This document shows positions 1-5,200 of a stretch of DNA of 6,990 bases, one piece after another. The position numbers were made by a program, and so were the translations under genes. The stretch is from Oscillibacter sp. Its GTDB lineage: Bacteria > Bacillota > Clostridia > Oscillospirales > Oscillospiraceae. The notes under the pieces were generated by a model, which saw only the letters and a program-made list of their open reading frames with translations, did not search any database and had not been told where the DNA came from. The first letter of the stretch is position 1; each line of letters begins with the position of its first letter. The DNA lies in NCBI GenBank assembly GCA_009773995.1, contig VSMY01000125.1, positions 1 through 6,990 of the forward strand, read 5' to 3'.

Positions 1-666
1 GCCGTGAAGGACGTGCCCGTCACCCTGGACGGCGAGGCGGCGGACGCGTCCGTGTTAGAGGACGGCATGACGGTGGACGTGGCTTTCAACGGCACGGTGA
101 TGGAGAGCTTCCCGGCCCAGCTGGGGGAGGTGTATTCCGTGACGGCCTGGTCCATCGGCAGGTCGAAGAACCCCGGCGGGAGCTGCTATGACCTCTGCGG
201 GCTGTACCTCCAGGTCCTGGACGACCTCTGGGAGAAGGACAAGGGGCTGAACGAGAACATCTCCCTCGCCGGGCTGGACCTCTCCCAGGCCCCCGGAGAG
301 CTGACGGACAGCGAGAAAGCCGCCCTGGCCTGGCGCTTCGGGGAGATGCACGGTGTGGAGGTGGTGACGGGGACCTTCGGCGAGCTGGTGGAGCAGGGCT
401 ATTTCACCGCCGGCCGCCTCAGCGCCCCCGAACCGGAAGATGGGGAGGACAGCCCCCTCTGGTATCAATGGGACGACGGGTGTTTGTTCTCCATTACGCC
501 CAACGAGGAGCATGTGGATGAAGCCTATTCCTTACCGGCCCTGTTCTTCAACGCGGAGAAGTGGCGGAGCCCCCTGGGGGCCTACTGCTTCTATGACTGC
601 TCCGCCCTGTGGCCGGAGTCCGGGACCTGGACGGGCTACAGCGTAGGCAGCGAGATGATTTCCTGA
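1..666 (+). CDS. Hypothetical protein, 3' part (start lies upstream of the window)
   Basis: The frame is already open at base 1 and ends at TGA 664-666, giving 221 visible residues. A GTG at 4-6 could be read as a start, but no ribosome binding site is visible before it, so the gene almost certainly begins to the left. I do not recognise the family with certainty. The first ~50 visible residues contain GMTVDVAFNGTVMES followed by FPAQL, which resembles the small beta-barrel segment of secreted DUF3221/YobA-like Firmicute proteins. The middle holds a Cys/Tyr-rich patch (SCYDLCGLYLQVLDDLWEK) and a Glu-rich helical stretch ending in LTDSEKAALAWRF. The C-terminal part is rich in Trp and Cys (WYQWDDGCLFSI, then YCFYDCSALW). 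There is no membrane segment in the visible part. By analogy with DUF3221 proteins it may be an exported lipoprotein, but its signal peptide would be outside the window. It converges on typA and shares that gene's terminator. Function unknown. Confidence 0.8.
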   Translation, partial: AVKDVPVTLDGEAADASVLEDGMTVDVAFNGTVMESFPAQLGEVYSVTAWSIGRSKNPGGSCYDLCGLYLQVLDDLWEKDKGLNENISLAGLDLSQAPGELTDSEKAALAWRFGEMHGVEVVTGTFGELVEQGYFTAGRLSAPEPEDGEDSPLWYQWDDGCLFSITPNEEHVDEAYSLPALFFNAEKWRSPLGAYCFYDCSALWPESGTWTGYSVGSEMIS

Positions 667-688
667 GTCCAGCCGCAGGCGAATACGC

Positions 689-725
689 AAAAAGCGGAGG
701 CGCACAAGTGCGCCTCCGCTTTTTT
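689..725. terminator. Bidirectional intrinsic terminator between the hypothetical gene and typA
   Basis: A perfect inverted repeat pairs 694-705 (GCGGAGGCGCAC) with 708-719 (GTGCGCCTCCGC). In practice this is an 11-bp GC-rich stem with a CAAG loop. It is flanked by A5 at 689-693 and T6 at 720-725, so either strand gives a stem followed by a U-tract. It lies 22 bases after the stop of the left gene. On the minus strand it starts directly at the typA stop codon (724-726), whose bases lie at the edge of the A/T tract. It can serve both convergent genes. Confidence 0.93.
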
Positions 726-2547
726 ATTTCTTCCCATGCAGGGCCTTCATCCGCTTCTCGTGGTCCAGAATGCTCTTGCGCATCCGGAGGCTCTTGGGGG
801 TGACCTCCAGCAACTCGTCGTCCGCCAGGAACTCCAGGCACTGCTCCAGGCTCATCTGCTTGGGGGGCACCAGCCGCAGCGCCTCGTCGGACCCGCTGGC
901 ACGGGTGTTGGTCAGCTGCTTTTTCTTGCAGACGTTGACGGTCATGTCCTCGCTCCGGGGGGATACGCCGATGACCATGCCGCCGTACACCGGCACCCCC
1001 GCGCCAATGAACAGCGTGCCCCGCTCCTGGGCGTTGAAGAGGCCGTAGGTGATGGACTCCCCGGTCTCGAAGGAGATGAGGGACCCGTTGCCCCGGCGCT
1101 GGATGTCCCCCTTATAGGGGGCGTAGCTGTCGAAGACGGAGGCCATGATGCCCTCGCCCTTGGTGTCGGTGAGGAAGTCGTTCCGGTAGCCGAAGAGGCC
1201 CCGTGCGGGAATGAGGAATTCCACCTTCATCCGGCTGCCCACGGGGGTCATCTCCACCATGTCCGCCTTCCGCTGGCCCAGCTTCTCGATGACCGCGCCC
1301 ACGCAGTCCCCAGGCACGTCCACCACCAGCCGCTCGATGGGCTCGCACTTCTTTCCGTCGACGTCCTTATAGAGCACACGGGCGGGGGACACCTGGAACT
1401 CGTAGCCCTCCCGGCGCATGGTCTCGATGAGGATGGAGAGGGACATCTCCCCCCGGCCCGCCACGTTGAAGGCGGTCTCCTTGTCCGTCTCGGTGACCCG
1501 GAGGGACACGTCCCGCAGGGTCTCCCGGAAGAGGCGCTCCCGGATCTGCCGGGAGGTGACGAACTTGCCCTCCCGCCCGGCGAAGGGGGAGTCGTTGACG
1601 GAGAAGGTCATCTCCAGGGTGGGGGCGGAGATCTTCACGAAGGGCAGGGCCTCCACCGTGTCGGGGACGCAGATGGTGTCCCCGATGGTCACGTCCGGGA
1701 TGCCGCTCATGGCGATGATATTCCCGGCGAAGGCCTCGGTCACAGGCTTGCGGCCCAGGCCGTCGAACTCATAGATGGCCGTGGCCTTGGCCTTGCGGAG
1801 GACGGCCTCCGGGTCGTGGTAGTTGCACACGGCGATTTCCTGGTTCTGCTTCAGGGTGCCCCGCTCAATGCGCCCGATGGCGATGCGGCCCACGAACTCG
1901 TTGTAGTCGATGGAGGAAACCAGCATCTGGAAGGGCTGGTCCACCTCGGCCTCCGGCGCGGGGATATACTCCAGGATGGTGTCGAAGAGGGGCTTGAGGT
2001 CCGTCCCCTGGACGCTGGGAGAGCAGGAGGCGGTGCCGTTCCGGCCGGAGCAGAAGAGCATGGGGCTGTCCAGCTGCTCGGAGGTCGCGTCCAGGTCCAT
2101 CAGGAGCTCCAGCACCTCGTCGATGACCTCGTAAACCCGCTGGTCGGGCCGGTCGATCTTGTTGACCACCACGATGACCCGGTGGCCCAGCTCCAGGGCC
2201 CGGCTCAGCACGAAGCGGGTCTGGGGCATGGGGCCCTCGGCGGCGTCCACCAGAAGGATGACGCCGTTGACCATTTTCAGGACCCGTTCCACCTCGCCGC
2301 CGAAGTCGGCGTGGCCCGGGGTGTCCACGATGTTGATTTTCGTGTCCCCGTACTGGATGGCGGTGTTTTTGGCCAGGATGGTGATGCCCCGCTCCCGCTC
2401 CAGGTCGCCGGAGTCCATGACCCGGTCCACCACCTCCTGGTTTTCCCGGTAGACGCCGCCCTGTTTCAGCATCTCGTCCACCAGGGTGGTCTTGCCGTGG
2501 TCGACGTGGGCAATAATCGCGATATTTCTCAGGTGTTCGTTTTGCAT
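724..2547 (-). CDS. typA: Translational GTPase TypA/BipA
   Basis: TypA/BipA is a cytoplasmic GTPase of the EF-G/LepA class that binds the ribosome and supports 50S assembly and translation under stress or at low temperature. The 607-residue product has the usual family length. GTPase motifs are in order: G1 AHVDHGKT (13-20), G2 RGITI (53-57), G3 DTPGH (75-79) and G4 NKID (119-122). EF-Tu-like domain 2 and two EF-G-like alpha/beta domains follow, then the TypA-specific C-terminal domain with GLFGYRNDF and the SDEALRL segment. The basic tail ends in HGKK. I chose ATG at 2545-2547 because it sits 8 bases after AAGGAG and begins the canonical N-terminus MQNEHLRNIAIIAHVDHG. The frame stays open upstream to about 2922 inside vanY, but that extension is not TypA-like. 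The gene appears monocistronic, with its own promoter upstream and a terminator abutting the stop codon. No frameshift or missing motif was seen. Confidence 0.97.
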   Translation of the reverse strand: MQNEHLRNIAIIAHVDHGKTTLVDEMLKQGGVYRENQEVVDRVMDSGDLERERGITILAKNTAIQYGDTKINIVDTPGHADFGGEVERVLKMVNGVILLVDAAEGPMPQTRFVLSRALELGHRVIVVVNKIDRPDQRVYEVIDEVLELLMDLDATSEQLDSPMLFCSGRNGTASCSPSVQGTDLKPLFDTILEYIPAPEAEVDQPFQMLVSSIDYNEFVGRIAIGRIERGTLKQNQEIAVCNYHDPEAVLRKAKATAIYEFDGLGRKPVTEAFAGNIIAMSGIPDVTIGDTICVPDTVEALPFVKISAPTLEMTFSVNDSPFAGREGKFVTSRQIRERLFRETLRDVSLRVTETDKETAFNVAGRGEMSLSILIETMRREGYEFQVSPARVLYKDVDGKKCEPIERLVVDVPGDCVGAVIEKLGQRKADMVEMTPVGSRMKVEFLIPARGLFGYRNDFLTDTKGEGIMASVFDSYAPYKGDIQRRGNGSLISFETGESITYGLFNAQERGTLFIGAGVPVYGGMVIGVSPRSEDMTVNVCKKKQLTNTRASGSDEALRLVPPKQMSLEQCLEFLADDELLEVTPKSLRMRKSILDHEKRMKALHGKK

Positions 2548-2555
2548 ATAGACAT

Positions 2556-2561
2556 CTCCTT
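2556..2561 (-). promoter_or_regulatory. typA ribosome binding site
   Basis: On the minus strand the sequence reads AAGGAG, 8 bases before ATG at 2545-2547. It fixes the typA start and rules out the longer open frame that runs into vanY. Confidence 0.88.
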
Positions 2562-2593
2562 GTAATATACAGGACAGATTTTCACGATTCTTT

Positions 2594-2622
2594 ATTATAT
2601 GCCACTCCCCGCCGCTTTTCAA
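2594..2622 (-). promoter_or_regulatory. Sigma-A-type promoter of typA
   Basis: Minus strand: a -35 box TTGAAA at 2617-2622 (5 of 6 consensus bases), a 17-base spacer, and a perfect -10 box TATAAT at 2594-2599. Transcription should begin near 2587, giving a leader of about 40 bases that includes the AAGGAG site. It lies downstream of the vanY terminator, so typA is expected to be transcribed independently. Confidence 0.85.
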
Positions 2623-2687
2623 CGGGAGAATCCACATTTTTCGGGAGTTTTTCACGAAAATTCCAAGACACCTTTGACAAGCTGGAC

Positions 2688-2716
2688 AAAAAATGGAGGC
2701 GGCAAACGCCGCCTCC
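2688..2716 (-). terminator. Intrinsic terminator of the vanY-type gene
   Basis: Inverted repeat GGAGGCGGC (2695-2703) pairs with GCCGCCTCC (2708-2716) around a 4-base loop. Read on the minus strand the stem is followed by A and then T6 (2688-2693 on the plus strand is A6). It begins 7 bases after the stop codon of the vanY-type gene. The other side has no T-run, so it is a minus-strand terminator only. Confidence 0.92.
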
Positions 2717-2723
2717 GATTGAT

Positions 2724-3605
2724 TCACGCCCGTTTTTCCAGGGTCTCCTCCCGCAGCAGTAAGTACTCCTCCATGCACAGCCCGCTGTCCCGGATGTCCA
2801 GGGCCACGTCCCTTCCCACATAGCGGTAGTGCCAGGGCTCGTAGCCGATGCCCGTGATCTCGCTTTTCTCGTTGGGGTAGCGGAGGATGAAGCCGTACTC
2901 CCAGCAGTGCTCCATGAGCCACTTCTGCTCCTTGGTCTGCTCCTGCTTCCTCGTCAGGGCCTGGTAGGACTGGGACACGATGTCCAGGGCCAGGCCCAGC
3001 TGGTGCTCGCTGGTGCCCGGCCGGGCCACCCAGCGGCCCGCTTCCGCCTCGGCGGCCTTGCGGCTGTAGCCCGCGTTCCGCAGGCGGGCGATCTTGTTGT
3101 TGTACAGATAGGTCTGCTTGGACTGGGTCCGGTAGGAGGAACAGATCTTGGGCCTTAAGCCCGCCTCCCGGCAGTCCTCCAGCATGGCGGTGAGGTCCTC
3201 ATAGGCCCGCTCGTCCACCTTGTTCCCATCCGGCAGGGTCTTTAAGGTGACCTCGTAGTCCTCCGGGATCTCGTTCCAGGGGTTCACCAGGAGGATCTGC
3301 CAATCCTCCGCCTCCGGGAAGGCGGGTTCCTCCTTCGTTTTCTCTCCGGAAGCGGTCTTCGCCGTCCGAGCCGCGGAATTGCCGGACTCCGCGGCCCCCT
3401 CCGGTTCCTTCACCGGCTCCGGGGTCACCACGGTCAGCTCCGGAATTTTCGAGGCTTCCTTCTCCTCGCCGGGAACCGTCAGCCGGGCGTTCAAAACCGG
3501 CCGTTCCTTTGCGGAGGGCTCCTTGCCCACGCCCCCCGCCTGGACTGCGGTCAAAAGCAGCAGCACCGACGCCAGCAGCGCCGCCGCCCGTTTGCTCCAT
3601 CTCAT
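2724..3605 (-). CDS. Secreted D-alanyl-D-alanine carboxypeptidase, VanY/M15B family
   Basis: Zinc-dependent D,D-carboxypeptidases of this family remove the terminal D-Ala from peptidoglycan stem peptides outside the membrane. The protein has 293 residues. Residues 1-23 form a signal peptide: basic MRWSKR, a Leu/Ala-rich core, and likely signal-peptidase cleavage after AVQA. No lipobox is seen, so it may be released or held by the uncleaved segment. Residues 24-100 form a low-complexity Pro/Glu/Lys linker, probably spanning the wall. The catalytic domain follows from about 105: substrate-loop SSYRT (156-160), zinc-site SEHQLGLALD (H201, D208), and EPWH with catalytic E256 and zinc ligand H259. 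All key residues are present. Start ATG 3603-3605 is preceded by AAAGGA at 3616-3621, 10 bases upstream. It is transcribed away from the Nudix/two-component genes and ends before its own terminator. The family includes both the resistance enzyme VanY and housekeeping relatives; nothing here (no vanH/A/X) points to glycopeptide resistance. Confidence 0.94.
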   Translation of the reverse strand: MRWSKRAAALLASVLLLLTAVQAGGVGKEPSAKERPVLNARLTVPGEEKEASKIPELTVVTPEPVKEPEGAAESGNSAARTAKTASGEKTKEEPAFPEAEDWQILLVNPWNEIPEDYEVTLKTLPDGNKVDERAYEDLTAMLEDCREAGLRPKICSSYRTQSKQTYLYNNKIARLRNAGYSRKAAEAEAGRWVARPGTSEHQLGLALDIVSQSYQALTRKQEQTKEQKWLMEHCWEYGFILRYPNEKSEITGIGYEPWHYRYVGRDVALDIRDSGLCMEEYLLLREETLEKRA

Positions 3606-3655
3606 TGGTTGCTGTTCCTTTCCAATCCCACTATATCTTGTGGCTTACTGGTCCC

Positions 3656-3684
3656 ATCATACGCCTTTCCGCCCCCAAAAACAA
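3656..3684 (-). promoter_or_regulatory. Candidate sigma-A promoter of the vanY-type gene
   Basis: Minus strand: -35 TTGTTT at 3679-3684, a 17-base spacer, and -10 TATGAT at 3656-3661. The predicted start is near 3649, about 45 bases before the ATG. The -35 box is imperfect, but spacing and position are good, and no better candidate lies in the gap. Confidence 0.65.
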
Positions 3685-3745
3685 GAGGTATTTTGTGAAC
3701 GGGCCAAACTTTTTCAGCGGCTCCCGGCCCTGGGGACATTTTCTC

Positions 3746-3774
3746 TTTTCATTTTTCCCCCGGCGTGGTATAAT
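3746..3774 (+). promoter_or_regulatory. Extended -10 promoter for the Nudix/two-component operon
   Basis: A perfect TATAAT at 3769-3774 is preceded by TGG at 3766-3768, which forms an extended -10 (TGnTATAAT). A weak -35, TTTTCA at 3746-3751, sits at 17-base spacing. A start near 3781 would leave a leader of about 64 bases before the Nudix ATG at 3845. It lies back to back with the vanY-type promoter, with about 60 bases between the two -35 boxes. Confidence 0.78.
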
Positions 3775-3805
3775 CCCTACCAGGAACGGCAATATCAGGA
3801 AATAC

Positions 3806-3824
3806 CGGGCCCCTCCGGGGCCTG
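3806..3824 (+). repeat. GC-rich hairpin in the Nudix operon leader
   Basis: GGCCCC (3808-3813) and GGGGCC (3817-3822) form a perfect 6-bp stem with loop TCC, extendable by a G-T and a C-G pair to 3806-3824. It ends 3 bases before the ribosome binding site GGAAAGGA (3828-3835). No U-run follows, so it is not an intrinsic terminator. It could stabilise the leader or affect ribosome access; function is unknown. Confidence 0.55.
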
Positions 3825-3844
3825 TTTGGAAAGGACGCGGAATT

Positions 3845-4396
3845 ATGCGCGAGCAGATGGACCTGACGGAGCGGAGGCTCGGCCGGGAGGACAAATTTAC
3901 CGGACGGATTGTCGCCGTCCATGTGGACACGGTGGAGCTGCCCAATGGCGAGACCGCCTCGCGGGAGGTGGTGGACCACCCCGGCGGCGTCGCCGTGCTG
4001 GCCCTGGACGACGGCGACAACGTGCTGACGGTGACCCAGTACCGCTATCCTTTTGGGAAGACCCTGCTGGAAATCCCCGCCGGGAAGCTGGACCACCCCG
4101 GAGAGGACCCCTATGAGGCGGGCCTCCGGGAGCTGCGGGAGGAGACCGGCGCGGTGCCCGGCGTTTACCGCTCCCTGGGCCGCATCCTGCCCTCCCCCGG
4201 CTGCTACGGTGAAACGCTCCACCTCTACCTGGCCCAGGACCTCAAAATGGAGGCCCAGCATCTGGACGAGGACGAGTTTTTAAGCGTGGAGCGCATCCCC
4301 TTCGCCGAGATGGTCCGCCGCTGCCTGGAGGGGGAAATCGAGGACGCCAAGACCGTGGCGGCGGTGCTGAAGGCGAAAATCCTGCTGAACCTGTGA
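3845..4396 (+). CDS. Nudix hydrolase, ADP-ribose pyrophosphatase (NudF-like)
   Basis: Enzymes of this group hydrolyse ADP-ribose and similar nucleoside diphosphate sugars to AMP and a sugar phosphate, clearing a reactive NAD-derived metabolite in the cytoplasm. The 183-residue product has the usual length. The N-terminal beta region contains EVVDHPGGVAVLAL (41-54) and the typical TVTQYRYPFGKTLLEIPAGK (63-81). The Nudix box spans 80-103 with metal-binding REL.EE (R95, E96, E99, E100). The post-box segment LGRILPSPGCYGETLHLYLA (111-130) is characteristic of ADP-ribose pyrophosphatases. The box has one extra residue between its Gly and first Glu (G80 to E87). ATG at 3845 is 9 bases after GGAAAGGA; an in-frame ATG at 3857 is less well placed. 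It is first in a likely operon with the response regulator 54 bases downstream. Substrate assignment is by family resemblance only. Confidence 0.92.
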   Translation: MREQMDLTERRLGREDKFTGRIVAVHVDTVELPNGETASREVVDHPGGVAVLALDDGDNVLTVTQYRYPFGKTLLEIPAGKLDHPGEDPYEAGLRELREETGAVPGVYRSLGRILPSPGCYGETLHLYLAQDLKMEAQHLDEDEFLSVERIPFAEMVRRCLEGEIEDAKTVAAVLKAKILLNL

Positions 4397-4409
4397 CGCC
4401 GTGAAGCGG

Positions 4410-4426
4410 GCCGCCTCACAGGCGGC
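4410..4426 (+). repeat. Hairpin between the Nudix and response regulator genes
   Basis: GCCGCCT (4410-4416) and AGGCGGC (4420-4426) form a perfect 7-bp stem with loop CAC inside the 54-base gap. It is followed by GGCAAATGAG rather than a T-run, so it should not terminate efficiently. It may be a weak attenuator, a processing site or a 3'-end stabiliser that uncouples expression of the flanking genes. Confidence 0.5.
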
Positions 4427-4450
4427 GGCAAATGAGTTTGGAGGTCGAGC

Positions 4451-5161
4451 ATGACGGAGGAAAAGACCGTCCTTATCGTGGAGGACGAGAAAAACATCGT
4501 GGACATCCTGCGCTTCAACCTGGAGCGGAAGGGCTACCATGTGATAGAGGCTTACGACGGCGAGGAGGGACTGCGGATGGCCCGGACGGAGAAGCCGGAC
4601 CTGATCCTGCTGGACATCATGCTGCCGAAGATGATCGGCTTCGACGTGTGCGGGGCCCTGCGGAAGGATGGGGACAACGTGCCCATCCTGCTGCTCACCG
4701 CGCGGGAGGAGGAGGACGACAAGGTCCGCGGCCTGGAAACCGGGGCGGACGATTATATCACCAAGCCCTTCTCCATGCGGGAGGTCATCGCCCGGGTGGA
4801 GGCCAACATCCGCCGGACCTCCATGGGGGCCCCGGCCGGGGCCGCGGCGGACAGCGCCATGCCCGTGGCCGGGGATCTGGCCATCAACACGGACAGCCAC
4901 CAGGTCTTCCGGGCGGGAAAGGCCATCGACCTGACCCAGCGGGAATATGAGCTTCTCACCTTCCTGGCCAGCCACCCCAACAAGGTCTACTCCCGGGTGG
5001 ACCTGATGGAGCAGGTCTGGAACTACGGCTACGTGGGGGACGACGTGCGGACCGTGGACGTGACGGTCCGGCGCCTCCGGGAGAAGATTGAGGAAAATCC
5101 CGCCAGTCCCCAGTTCATCCTCACCCGCCGGGGAGCGGGATATTACTTCGCGGTCAACTGA
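4451..5161 (+). CDS. walR: OmpR/PhoB-family response regulator, WalR-like
   Basis: This is a cytoplasmic DNA-binding response regulator, phosphorylated by the adjacent kinase. It has 236 residues, typical for the family. The receiver domain (about 5-120) has the acidic pair E11/D12, phospho-acceptor D55 in LILLDIMLPK, switch T83 in LLTA and K105 in ITKPFS. An Ala/Gly-rich linker (about 124-140) follows. The winged-helix domain (about 140-235) shows LTQREYELLTFLASHP, the recognition-helix segment DDVRTVDVTVRRLREKI and the TRRGAGYYF hairpin. These segments resemble Bacillus WalR (YycF) closely and PhoP nearly as well, so the symbol is tentative. The usual LPxxDG loop reads LPKMIG here, with Ile62 for the common Asp. 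ATG at 4451 follows GGAGG (4440-4444) by 6 bases. It probably belongs to the Nudix operon and is followed after 39 bases by its kinase. The wall-stress role is inferred from resemblance to WalRK. Confidence 0.93.
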   Translation: MTEEKTVLIVEDEKNIVDILRFNLERKGYHVIEAYDGEEGLRMARTEKPDLILLDIMLPKMIGFDVCGALRKDGDNVPILLLTAREEEDDKVRGLETGADDYITKPFSMREVIARVEANIRRTSMGAPAGAAADSAMPVAGDLAINTDSHQVFRAGKAIDLTQREYELLTFLASHPNKVYSRVDLMEQVWNYGYVGDDVRTVDVTVRRLREKIEENPASPQFILTRRGAGYYFAVN

Positions 5162-5185
5162 CCGGGGAACCAAAACGCTTTGCAG

Positions 5186-5193
5186 AAAGGAGG
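5186..5193 (+). promoter_or_regulatory. Ribosome binding site that fixes the GTG start of the kinase
   Basis: AAAGGAGG at 5186-5193 is a near-perfect anti-16S match, 7 bases before GTG at 5201. The next in-frame ATG (5219) is 25 bases from this site and would remove the basic residues before the first membrane segment, so GTG is preferred. Confidence 0.9.
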
Positions 5194-5200
5194 CGCCGCC

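Noticed and set aside
736..2565. A 609-codon open frame on the plus strand, antisense to typA
   Set aside because: It mirrors typA codon by codon, is rich in His/Gly/Leu/Val with no recognisable motif, and has no credible ribosome binding site or promoter. It is a GC-bias shadow.
2605..2628. Imperfect inverted repeat CTCCCCG / CGGGAG between and around the typA -35 and -10 boxes
   Set aside because: The arms are only about 5 bp with a mismatch, easily expected in GC-rich DNA, so it is not enough to call an operator.
2548..2922. Upstream extension of the typA frame into the vanY-type gene
   Set aside because: ATG 2547 has a good ribosome binding site and gives the canonical TypA N-terminus. 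The promoter and the vanY terminator lie inside the extension.
2724..3605. VanY as part of a vancomycin-resistance cluster with the adjacent two-component genes as VanRS
   Set aside because: No vanH, ligase or vanX is present. The kinase has HAMP plus PAS and a large sensor region, which fits WalK/PhoR better than VanS.
3509..3844. Upstream extension of the Nudix frame across the divergent promoter region
   Set aside because: It overlaps the vanY-type signal peptide region and both promoters. The ATG at 3845 has its own ribosome binding site and fits the family length.
4433..4950. Alternative frame starting at ATG 4433, overlapping the regulator start
   Set aside because: The product is Arg/Gly-rich without motifs, and GGAGG at 4440-4444 serves the ATG at 4451 instead.
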